From assembly GCF_002161065.1 (NCBI RefSeq), contig NZ_NFLV01000010.1, positions 1 through 64,000 of the forward strand: 64,000 nucleotides of DNA. The letters run 5' to 3'. The notes beneath the pieces were generated by a model. That model did no database searches. It had not been told where the DNA came from and saw nothing but the letters and a program-made list of their open reading frames with translations. Below, piece after piece: positions 6,004 to 13,239 of the stretch. How positions within the stretch are numbered: position 1 is the stretch's first letter; each line of letters starts with the position of its first letter. This DNA comes from Eubacterium sp. An11 (GTDB lineage: Bacteria; Bacillota; Clostridia; Lachnospirales; Lachnospiraceae). The translations under genes were made by a program, and so were the position numbers.

Positions 6004-8004
6004 TTAAGACATAATGGAATCTTTATCCAGCGGAACAATCTCCTCTGGATAATCCGGAAATTCTTCCGGCAGGTCACTAAGCTCTTCCGGCTGCCCGGAA
6101 GGGTAAGCGTGTTTGTCCGGTTCCCGGCGAAGCGGTTTCTCCTGAGAGGGAAAGGCAGGGCGTCTGCCGCTGCGGCCAGGCCGGGGCTTTTTCTTTAAAT
6201 TCTCCGCAAGAGTCGGTGTATAGTCGTATTCTTCCTGCTCGGCAATCGCCCGCCACTGGGGAACGTGGTCTGCTGCTTTTCTTGGAATCAGTTTTTTGGA
6301 ATCCGGGTGGAGCGTATAATCGTATTTCTCCACTTCCAGGATTTTCTGTCCCCGCAGGATGATAAGCGCCTTATTTAAGGGCAGCCGCTGAATCTCATCC
6401 GGCGTTAAGAGCTTGCGCTTCCCGATGGATCTGGTCTGCCGGTACTCCGGCGTGTAGTCCGACACCCGCCAGGAATTGAGCTGTTTGGCTTCGCTGCTGA
6501 CTCCAACCGTCACATCTCCGGACCGGTTGGAAATAAAGGTGGCGGTCACTTCATCGGTACAGCCTAAGAATAACTGGCTGTCACAATTCCCGATAATTTC
6601 CTGCCACTGGTTTAGCGGATACCGGTTCTGCATCTGGGGCAAATTCTGGAAAATACAGGAAATGCTCAGGTTTCGACTTCGGATAACAGAAATCTTTTTA
6701 TTCAGCTCTAAAATAGCGCCGGTATTGGCCAGCTCGTCCGCCAGAATATGTACCGGAACCGGCAGCTTTCCGTCCACGCCTTCTTTATCCGCAAAGCGAA
6801 CCAGTTTAATGAAAACAAAGGTCATGAACAGGGAAGAGAGGAAATCAAAGGTGCTGTCCTGGTCTGAGGTGATGCAGAAATACGCACATTTCTGTTTGCC
6901 CGGCAGTGTCAGGTCAATCTCGTCATAAGAGGTGATCTGCCGGATCATCTTGTTCTGGAACACCTGCAGCCTGGCACCTAACCCGATGATGACACCGGAG
7001 CGCACTGTGTCGCTGGCCTGTTTATAGATGCAGTAAGGTACTTTGGCCGGATGGGATACCGGGAGCAAGTCAAACAGGCTGTTCAGTTCTTTCTCGGAAC
7101 TCATCGTCAGCAGCTTGTACACTTGTCCGATATTTTTGACTTCCGGCGGGAAACCCTGGTCTACATACAGAACCAGGGCTTTCAGCAGGTTCATCTCCGC
7201 ATTATCCCAGAAATGATCCCCTTTAGCAGAGCCGGTATTCTGGATGATGACATCCGCCAAGACCTGAGCCATTGTCTCAGACCCGTTAATCTCCATAAGA
7301 CAGTTCCAGCTGTCGGAGTTTTCCGGGTTGACCAGGTTGAAACATTTGACGGTATAGCCTTCCTTCTCCAGATACACGGACATACTTTCATAGAGTTCGG
7401 ATTTCGGATCGGTAATGATGAGACTTTCTCCTGGTCCGTCAATTCCGCGGGCAACACTTTGGAAGATAGCATTTCGGACATAGGCACGGCTCTTCATGGA
7501 GCCGCTGGAGCCGTAGACTGCCACATTCCGATTCATATAGGTGTGGTAGGGCAGGCAGACGGCTTTGCCGTTCAGCTTGCCTAAGATGGTGCCTTTGCTC
7601 TTCTTTGCATCAGAAGTCAGCTCCAGGACTTTATGCATTTCCTCCGGCGTCATGAAACCGGAGGTTCCATAGGTTCCTTTGGTCGAGTAGTTCAGGTTCC
7701 GTTCCCGGTCTGCGACTTCGCCGTTGCGGTCATAGCCCATCCGCATGAGCAAAAAAATCAGCAGCCCAAATACCACAAGGCAGATCCCAATCCCATACAG
7801 GTTATACGGAAAATCGGTGACTGCCTGGAAGCAGGCTGCCGGATGCGGGGATGGCATCTGTGGGGAACTGCCATTGCCCGGCGTGTTACCGGCGGCAGTC
7901 CAGATGCGATAGTTTCGGATAAACTGAGCGATATAGCCGCCTGCATATAAGGTGCAGAGACTGATGGGAAGCAGATAAATGAGCTTCCACCATTTACGGT
8001 TCAT
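6004..8004 (-). CDS. VirD4/TraG-family type IV coupling ATPase (element A)
   Basis: 666 aa from the ATG at 8004, which has GAAAGGGG upstream; the frame is open to 8037. Two N-terminal membrane helices (about residues 6-26 and 66-90) are followed by the ATPase domain. The Walker A region reads GSSGSMKS instead of the usual GxxGxGKS/T, and 'ILADELANTG' is a good Walker B. The C-terminal ~110 residues are proline-rich and acidic. Coupling proteins deliver the relaxase-DNA complex to the secretion channel. The start overlaps the end of the preceding gene by 11 bp, so they are co-translated. It is clearly different from the second VirD4 at 48,519. Confidence 0.85.
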   Translation of the reverse strand: MNRKWWKLIYLLPISLCTLYAGGYIAQFIRNYRIWTAAGNTPGNGSSPQMPSPHPAACFQAVTDFPYNLYGIGICLVVFGLLIFLLMRMGYDRNGEVADRERNLNYSTKGTYGTSGFMTPEEMHKVLELTSDAKKSKGTILGKLNGKAVCLPYHTYMNRNVAVYGSSGSMKSRAYVRNAIFQSVARGIDGPGESLIITDPKSELYESMSVYLEKEGYTVKCFNLVNPENSDSWNCLMEINGSETMAQVLADVIIQNTGSAKGDHFWDNAEMNLLKALVLYVDQGFPPEVKNIGQVYKLLTMSSEKELNSLFDLLPVSHPAKVPYCIYKQASDTVRSGVIIGLGARLQVFQNKMIRQITSYDEIDLTLPGKQKCAYFCITSDQDSTFDFLSSLFMTFVFIKLVRFADKEGVDGKLPVPVHILADELANTGAILELNKKISVIRSRNLSISCIFQNLPQMQNRYPLNQWQEIIGNCDSQLFLGCTDEVTATFISNRSGDVTVGVSSEAKQLNSWRVSDYTPEYRQTRSIGKRKLLTPDEIQRLPLNKALIILRGQKILEVEKYDYTLHPDSKKLIPRKAADHVPQWRAIAEQEEYDYTPTLAENLKKKPRPGRSGRRPAFPSQEKPLRREPDKHAYPSGQPEELSDLPEEFPDYPEEIVPLDKDSIMS

Positions 8005-9100
8005 GCAAAAACCCCTTTCTAAACTTAGAGAGGTCAATACTGGAGAACCGAATGTCGGCGGTCAGATATCGTTTCAGACAGGGGATTTGGAAATCAAAGC
8101 AGATCATCACCCCCTTTCTGCCGTATACATTCAGCCCGGTATTGAATCGGTTAATTCGGTGCAAGTCAAAATCATATGCAAGAACCGCAGGGTTCCCGGA
8201 AGCGTCCACCCCATCATGGTCGATGGGAAGGTCTGGCTGCCGGGAACCTAAATCGGATAACAGTAACTGGTCCAGCTGTTTCATGAGCCGTGGCCGGACC
8301 AGCAGTTTCAAAAGCGTTTCACCTTCCGGTGTGTTTGGCAGATAGTGAAAGTGTTCATAGGATGTATCCGCTACAAACAGACTCTTTTTGTATCCGCCGG
8401 TACTGGTCAGGAGCTGGTAAGCGATGTCCATGTCCTTCCCGGTCAGGATCGCCCGGACTTTCGGATGTCCCGTATAGGGGAAATCCTGCAGGTAATGCTG
8501 CAGGAAGGCGTTCAGCCTTACCTCTGTCCGGTATTCCCACTTGAGTACATGGTCACCGGTGTTATACAGTGCATAGGCACAGTGGGGAGCAAGCAGCACC
8601 CCCATGCTCCGGGAATTTCTGATCTTGGTTGCCTCTGAACCGATGTGCTTAAACTCCCGTGATGAGTAAAACAGGGGCAGGTTCCCCATAGTGAGGATAC
8701 CGGCTTCGCGGCCTTCCCTGAAAATATCCGGTTTCTGGTCAGCAAAGAAGGGGATGCCGGCGCTTAGGAGAGTCAGATAGGTTTCTGCTTTCTGGTACAG
8801 CCGCAGCCGACGGGTTACTTCGCTTCGGACCTGATTGGTTTCGGTATTCCCGGTGAGGAAGTCACGGAAACGCTCCGGATTTTGAGCAAGGAGCATCTGT
8901 TTGGCCCGTCCGGTCAGGCGATAGCCCCTTAAATGATCCCGATAGTGAGTCCGCAGCAGTTTTTGTGCCTTTAACTCTGTAATGAGCTTTTCTCCATAAG
9001 AGGGGCTTGGGATCAGACGGGTAAGCTGGTCAGCAGGAAATTCCCCGCAAAGAGCGACCATTTCCAGGAGCCTGTATTTCTGGGAGGTAGAAGGATACAA
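7994..9100 (-). CDS. Winged-helix protein upstream of the VirD4 gene, unknown role
   Basis: 368 aa. The first ~75 residues read as a winged helix ('KYRLLEMVALCGEFPADQLTRL', then 'RGYRLTGRAKQMLL'). The remainder is a mixed alpha/beta domain that I cannot name. Proteins with this layout near coupling-protein genes sometimes belong to the replication-relaxation family, which acts in plasmid or ICE replication, but the match here is only general. Its last codons overlap the VirD4 start. Confidence 0.6.
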   Translation of the reverse strand: MYPSTSQKYRLLEMVALCGEFPADQLTRLIPSPSYGEKLITELKAQKLLRTHYRDHLRGYRLTGRAKQMLLAQNPERFRDFLTGNTETNQVRSEVTRRLRLYQKAETYLTLLSAGIPFFADQKPDIFREGREAGILTMGNLPLFYSSREFKHIGSEATKIRNSRSMGVLLAPHCAYALYNTGDHVLKWEYRTEVRLNAFLQHYLQDFPYTGHPKVRAILTGKDMDIAYQLLTSTGGYKKSLFVADTSYEHFHYLPNTPEGETLLKLLVRPRLMKQLDQLLLSDLGSRQPDLPIDHDGVDASGNPAVLAYDFDLHRINRFNTGLNVYGRKGVMICFDFQIPCLKRYLTADIRFSSIDLSKFRKGFLHEP

Positions 9101-9179
9101 AATCAGTCACCCCTCCTTCCGGTAGTTACCCATGTAAGTCTGTACTTGGGTAAAAAGTTGTGCATCCCGGCAAACAAAA

Positions 9180-9200
9180 AAAGCAGGGATTTCCTGCTTT
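9180..9200 (-). terminator. Rho-independent terminator
   Basis: AAAGCAGG...CCTGCTTT hairpin with a run of seven T on the minus strand, about 40 bp after the stop of the DUF6100-like gene. Confidence 0.75.
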
Positions 9201-9241
9201 CAAAGGATGTTTTACCAATGTCGGATAAAATGACGGAAAAA

Positions 9242-9910
9242 TCATGAAATTTCCGATATGGTTTCAATCTCGTTTTTTCGTCCTTTCAGCCACTGGGGAA
9301 ACCGGGATTTTCCCATCACATAGATGACAGTATGATCCGTATCTCCCAGCTCCGTGGTGTGGTAGGAGTCGCAGTAAAGCCCGCTGTCATCCACCATGAT
9401 ATAGGTGGCAATCGTGTCCAGAAGCTGTTTGAACTCCAGGTTATCGTAATCACGTACCCGGTCAAATGGGCCGTTCCGGTCATAGATCTGGCTGAAGCAG
9501 ACCACACATTCCCGGTACAGGGGAAGGGAATGGACCGTCAGGTAGTTCTGCAGCGCATAGTTCAGCGGCTCATGGAGAAAGGCAGCGTTGACGTGCTGCT
9601 TTCTTTTGGGAAGCAGGCCCGGAAGCGTAATGGAGATCAGATCTTCGTCCTGGCAGATCTCAATCCCTTGGGCATCAGCCGCATCCTTTAAATATCCGCC
9701 CCGTTTTTCCGGGGCGGCCAGACAGACCAGGTTCCGCATCTGGCAGGCGATCCGCTCAGCACGCAGCGCAGCGTTCATACTCAGCTCCCCGTAGTTTTCC
9801 GGATATGTACGAATATCAGTGGTTTTCAGGGCAAAAACGGTGTTGTTGAGTTTCTGGATCTCTCCTTCCAGCTTCGCAAGCCGTTCATAGAGTATTTTCT
9901 GGTTTGAAAT
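9242..9910 (-). CDS. DUF6100-like protein with a probable ATT start codon
   Basis: 222 aa if translation starts at ATT (9910-9908). The first in-frame ATG is only at 9778, with no ribosome-binding site. The frame stays open to the end of the upstream gene, and its extra residues ('SNQKILYERLAKLEGEIQKLN') form a sensible coiled coil. The strong GGAAGGAGG lies nine bases before the ATT and inside the last codons of the DUF5697-like gene. The family is known from Firmicute ICEs and has no assigned function. ATT is a rare initiator, best known from infC. A point mutation from ATG is the alternative. Confidence 0.6.
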   Translation of the reverse strand: MSNQKILYERLAKLEGEIQKLNNTVFALKTTDIRTYPENYGELSMNAALRAERIACQMRNLVCLAAPEKRGGYLKDAADAQGIEICQDEDLISITLPGLLPKRKQHVNAAFLHEPLNYALQNYLTVHSLPLYRECVVCFSQIYDRNGPFDRVRDYDNLEFKQLLDTIATYIMVDDSGLYCDSYHTTELGDTDHTVIYVMGKSRFPQWLKGRKNEIETISEIS

Positions 9911-9916
9911 GGTGTA

Positions 9917-10441
9917 TTACCTCCTTCCGTAGTAGCTGACAGAGCCGGAGTCATCCACGACACAGAAAGCAAGCACTCCTTCAATCGAGAGTTTCGCCGC
10001 CTGCTGGATATTTTCCAGCATCACAAGACGCAACACATCGTGGCGGGGAATGGATTTCATCACATGATCCACTAAAATTTCCTGTTCCAGCGGCACATAG
10101 AGGATTTCATATTCCTCATTCTCTGAAAAGAAGTGAAGTTTAACAGGAAAATCCCCGCTGGTATGGAATACGATGGGCTTTTCAAAATCCAGTAAAACCC
10201 AGAAGGCGGCAATCGTGCCTCGATCCGGGTTTTTGGCAGCCTCCGGGCTGTCACATAACAGGCCGGCTTCCTTATCATGATAAATCCTCCCCTGCTTGAC
10301 CAGGCTGGTGATCAGCGACTTGATGGAGTCCTGGTTACCAAACATCTTCATTACCTGCTCATACTTCAGGGCATGGTAGGTGGTCAGGAAGCGCAGGAGC
10401 TTTTCTCCTTCCCTGTGGTATATCTGATCTCTTGTTTTCAT
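9917..10441 (-). CDS. DUF5697-like winged-helix protein
   Basis: 174 aa. The N-terminus is a winged helix ('KLLRFLTTYHALKYEQVMKMF' then 'IKSLITSLVKQGRIYHD', residues 13-56); the C-terminal part ('IEGVLAFCVVDDSGSVSYYGRR') is beta-rich. This matches the DUF5697 proteins that neighbour DUF6100 genes in conjugative elements of gut Clostridia. It is the first gene of the 10,441-9,242 operon. Its promoter contains four TACGTA boxes. DNA binding is inferred from the fold. Confidence 0.65.
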   Translation of the reverse strand: MKTRDQIYHREGEKLLRFLTTYHALKYEQVMKMFGNQDSIKSLITSLVKQGRIYHDKEAGLLCDSPEAAKNPDRGTIAAFWVLLDFEKPIVFHTSGDFPVKLHFFSENEEYEILYVPLEQEILVDHVMKSIPRHDVLRLVMLENIQQAAKLSIEGVLAFCVVDDSGSVSYYGRR

Positions 10442-10475
10442 GCCGGATTTCCTCCGTTCAGTAGAATGTGCGTGT

Positions 10476-10536
10476 GCTGTACGTAGAGTATACGTAGAAA
10501 TATCTACTTATTATATACGTAGGCTGTACGTACAGC
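10476..10536 (-). promoter_or_regulatory. Promoter with a symmetrical array of four TACGTA boxes
   Basis: TACGTA palindromes start at 10480, 10491, 10516 and 10527, spaced 11, 25 and 11 bp. The outer arms extend to GCTGTACGTA and TACGTACAGC. A minus-strand TATAAT lies between the two pairs. The symmetry around the -10 suggests an operator for a dimeric or tetrameric repressor controlling the DUF5697 operon. Confidence 0.7.
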
Positions 10537-10565
10537 AGTCAGCGTTGGTTTATGGGTACAAAAAA

Positions 10566-10583
10566 AGCACCGCCGAGGGTGCT
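10566..10583 (-). terminator. Rho-independent terminator
   Basis: AGCACC...GGTGCT hairpin followed on the minus strand by seven T. It ends the transcript of the genes at 12,542-10,682. Confidence 0.75.
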
Positions 10584-10681
10584 GTAAAAAGAAAACTATA
10601 AGCAATACCTATTGTAGCATGGGTAAATTTACCCTGCAATCGCAGAACCGGGACAATCCTATGCCGGAGCTGTGCCACTTC

Positions 10682-11212
10682 CTACTCCGGGAAGAATTTA
10701 TTCAGGGTGTCTATGGTTTCCTTTGCCGTATAGCCCCAGAGGATGCTGCTCAGAGCTTCTATCGCCAGGTGGCGTTTCCGGTAGTAAGTACGGTAGGAGA
10801 TATTGGGAATGTGCTGCTCCAGCTTTTCCAGGATTTCTTCCGTGTTCTTCAGCTGCTGTGGCGAGAGAAAGGCATAGTAGAGGATCCAGTAATACTGCTC
10901 CCCGTATTTGTGGTTATTCCGCAGAAGATCTACGGAAGACTCCAGCAGCTTCAGCATCCGGTTGCTCCGCTCAATGCTTTTGGCACGTTCCGCAATATCA
11001 TTTCCTGCCAGGTCTGCCCCAGCTGCATAAATGGAATCCAGGAACTCATCAATGCTGGAACCGTACTGCACCTTGAATTGGTTCTCCATCTGGTGAACGA
11101 CCACTTTCAGGCTGTATGTGGCATCCCGGTAACGGCGCAGGAACTGGTACGTATCATGAAACCGGGGATTTTCTTCCGGTGTTGGAAAATCCTGTCTTTT
11201 ACGCTTCGGCAT
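10682..11212 (-). CDS. Putative ArpU/sigma-like regulator
   Basis: 176 aa from the ATG at 11212, eight bases after GGAGGGG; the frame is open to 11248. It is strongly alpha-helical. The C-terminal helices ('NISYRTYYRKRHLAIEALSSILWG') resemble the recognition helix of ArpU/RinA-like late regulators and sigma region 4. Most of the protein has no recognisable domain. Its start overlaps the end of the upstream gene by 14 bp, so the two are co-translated. Confidence 0.5.
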   Translation of the reverse strand: MPKRKRQDFPTPEENPRFHDTYQFLRRYRDATYSLKVVVHQMENQFKVQYGSSIDEFLDSIYAAGADLAGNDIAERAKSIERSNRMLKLLESSVDLLRNNHKYGEQYYWILYYAFLSPQQLKNTEEILEKLEQHIPNISYRTYYRKRHLAIEALSSILWGYTAKETIDTLNKFFPE

Positions 11213-12542
11213 ACAGATCCCCTCCTTCCTGACTTCCGGCTTCCGCATTATCCGGTATTTGCGGGGGAAGATCCGGCAGTAAGATTTCCGGGGGATCTAT
11301 CCTATGCCTCCTCTTAGCCCGCTGTCCTGTCCTGCCCTCTTTCGGAAGGGCAGTGTTCGCCAGTACGGTTCGGCGCTGCTGTCCACCCTTTTTCTCAGGC
11401 TCCAGCTTTGCAGACTCTGGCCTGGGTTCTATGGTCAGCTCAAACCGGTAGTTTGCGGCTCCAAAGGGGCAGATAATATTTAGACCAATTACAGGTATAC
11501 TATCCTTGCAGTCTGATAAGGGAGATAATATATACCTGGTCCGGGGGCAGTGACAGCAGGAAATCCCTTGTGTATCCAGGAGTTTTGCGACTTTTTTGAC
11601 CATGTAGCGGATGTGCGAAATTGGAACGCAGGGAATGGGTTTTGAAACAGTAATCTGCTCATCCGTCACTGTTTCTGGTACGCACACAGTCTCTGGTTCT
11701 TCAGTTTCCTCTGCAGGTGTCTCTTTGGGAATGTAAATCGGCAGTTTCATTTTCATAGCTATCTCCTCCTTGTCAATCAGCACGTCGCTGATGTTAAACA
11801 TAATGGAAAGGTAATTGTTCAGGTAAATCATGCTCCCGTGATTTCCACGGAAGGATACCAGAGTGATCAGGTTCATCTTCTCCAGCTTTTTTAATAACCT
11901 GGAGACAGTAGGTTTGGAATGTCCCCACCGTTCTCCCAGTGCCTGGAAGCTGGTCAGAGGGGAACCGGTATTGTTTCGATAATAGACGACAGGGCCGGTG
12001 TCAGAGCAGAGGACAGACGGATCATTGTATACAGCGTGGATCCACAGATCGAGCAGGATATCCATCTCCGAGCATTTGCCTGCCTGGATCAGCTTGTGGA
12101 CTTTTCCAATAGGGAAAAAGAAGAAACCAGTATCCTTTTTGCAGGGATAATTGTATTTCAGGGCAGTATTATCATTCTGCCAGTCGGTAATCTGGAATTT
12201 GACCAGACGGTTTTTCTCCAGCAGGGAATAGGTAATGCAGCCTTCCTCCTGGAGATGCTTCAGGATGGATATGGCCTGATGCTGAAACCGGCAACGAAAC
12301 CAATCCTGCAGTTCTGAGATGCTGCAGATCCATTCTCCAGGTGAGAGCGTATAAGTGAGCTGCTCCATGCGCCGGTTTGAATTGCTGTAATTGGCGTAGG
12401 AGCAAAGAATCAGATACCAGAAAAGAAAAGAGCCTCCGGTGGTTCGGATGCTCCTGTCATTTAATAAGGTCTGTATGAAGTTGCGGTAGATCCGGCAGCG
12501 TGGAAAATCTACGATTTGTTTGAGTTCTAATTGATATTCCAT
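11199..12542 (-). CDS. Protein with two winged-helix segments, probable element regulator or replication protein
   Basis: 447 aa. Two DNA-binding-like segments are visible: residues about 65-115 ('ISELQDWFRCRFQHQAIS', then 'ILKHLQEEGCITY') and about 190-235 ('LTSFQALGERWGHSKPTV', then 'SRLLKKLEKMNLITLV'). A proline/glutamate linker near 275-305 and a basic tail follow. Many ICE replication initiators combine a winged helix with a variable tail, but no family can be named. It is the first gene of its operon. Its upstream side is the att region of element A. Confidence 0.55.
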   Translation of the reverse strand: MEYQLELKQIVDFPRCRIYRNFIQTLLNDRSIRTTGGSFLFWYLILCSYANYSNSNRRMEQLTYTLSPGEWICSISELQDWFRCRFQHQAISILKHLQEEGCITYSLLEKNRLVKFQITDWQNDNTALKYNYPCKKDTGFFFFPIGKVHKLIQAGKCSEMDILLDLWIHAVYNDPSVLCSDTGPVVYYRNNTGSPLTSFQALGERWGHSKPTVSRLLKKLEKMNLITLVSFRGNHGSMIYLNNYLSIMFNISDVLIDKEEIAMKMKLPIYIPKETPAEETEEPETVCVPETVTDEQITVSKPIPCVPISHIRYMVKKVAKLLDTQGISCCHCPRTRYILSPLSDCKDSIPVIGLNIICPFGAANYRFELTIEPRPESAKLEPEKKGGQQRRTVLANTALPKEGRTGQRAKRRHRIDPPEILLPDLPPQIPDNAEAGSQEGGDLYAEA

Positions 12543-12712
12543 AAGGGCTCTCCTTTGCTTAAAATATTTGTGTTTTCAGGTACGGTGTGGTAAGATTTTA
12601 TATGAGAAATTATATAATATCATATATTTTTCAGATGACACGTTATTTTATTACGGGTAAAATTCAGAATGTCTAGTTTTGCGTGTCGGCGTTCCTGAGA
12701 GGTGGTACAATC
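12543..12712. other. AT-rich promoter region without genes
   Basis: About 170 bp upstream of the winged-helix gene, with AT-rich stretches such as TATATAATATCATATA near 12,610. It probably carries the promoter of the minus-strand operon; no clear -35/-10 pair stands out. Confidence 0.4.
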
Positions 12713-12953
12713 TGCTAATCAAATGGCGGATGTACCGGATTCCAGTCCGTTTGCTGCTAACAACCTGCTAATTTCACACCAGGATACAAGAAGAAACGAG
12801 ATGGAACTTGAGGTTATTCCATCCCGTTTCAAAAGGCTAAAATGTCCAGGAAAATAGGGCGTTCCAGGACATTAGAGGAGTCTTTGTTATACGCTGGTTG
12901 ATTTGGTTGTGGTTTCTCCTAAGCGGCAGTTCGTTCGAGTCCGTGGGCGGAGG
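12713..12953. other. Attachment-site end of element A (core plus arm-type sites)
   Basis: TGCTAA occurs at 12713, 12755 and 12766, and the core CTCCTAAGC at 12916-12924, followed by a degenerate tRNA-3'-like stretch containing GTTCGAGTCC. Arms about 150-200 bp from the core is the geometry also seen at both ends of element B (13,009/13,166-13,224 and 52,231-52,247/52,387). A hairpin at 12793-12830 (GAAACGAGATGGAA / TTCCATCCCGTTTC) lies between arms and core. Recombination here is inferred from the repeated motifs. Confidence 0.6.
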
Positions 12954-12976
12954 AAAATTGAATATTTTTGATATAT

Positions 12977-13053
12977 GTCCCAGTAGCTCAGTTGGATAGA
13001 GCACGAGCCTCCTAAGCCCGGGGTCGCACGTTCGAGTCGTGTCTGGGACGCCA
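12977..13053 (+). tRNA. tRNA-Arg (anticodon CCT), probably chimeric or element-borne
   Basis: The acceptor arms GTCCCAG / CTGGGAC pair perfectly, the D-arm is GCTC...GAGC, anticodon CCT is at 13011-13013, the T-loop is TTCGAGT, and CCA is encoded (13051-13053). The anticodon stem CGAGC / GCCCG has a central A-C mismatch at 13006/13018. The mismatch lies one base 3' of the recombination core CTCCTAAGC (13009-13017), as expected if the 5' and 3' halves have different origins. A terminator follows at 13061. Confidence 0.85.
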
Positions 13054-13060
13054 AAAACAC

Positions 13061-13098
13061 CGCTGCAAGCCATTTTTCGCTGGTTTGCAGCGTTTTTT
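13061..13098 (+). terminator. Terminator after the tRNA
   Basis: CGCTGCAA (13061-13068) pairs with TTGCAGCG (13085-13092) and is followed by TTTTTTATTTT. Confidence 0.75.
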
Positions 13099-13165
13099 AT
13101 TTTGCTTCTCCCGGTCTCTTGCTCGTTTGGGACCGAGAGAATTTTATGCGCTGCAATGTATATCC

Positions 13166-13224
13166 TGCTAAGAAGAAACGAACGATTTCCACGTCCTTGC
13201 TAAGAAAAATCCCATCTTTGCTAA
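13166..13224. other. Left arm-type integrase sites of element B
   Basis: Three direct TGCTAA copies (13166, 13198, 13219) lie between the tRNA core and the integrase gene. Another copy is at 14954, upstream of the Xis gene. They match the arms near 12,713-12,771 and 52,231-52,247. Confidence 0.55.
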
Positions 13225-13239
13225 TTGGAGTTTTCGGAC

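Noticed and set aside
12837-13073. 78-residue minus-strand protein over the tRNA
   Set aside because: It is the antisense translation of the tRNA-Arg gene, with the familiar spurious 'DTTRTCDPGLRR' type sequence.
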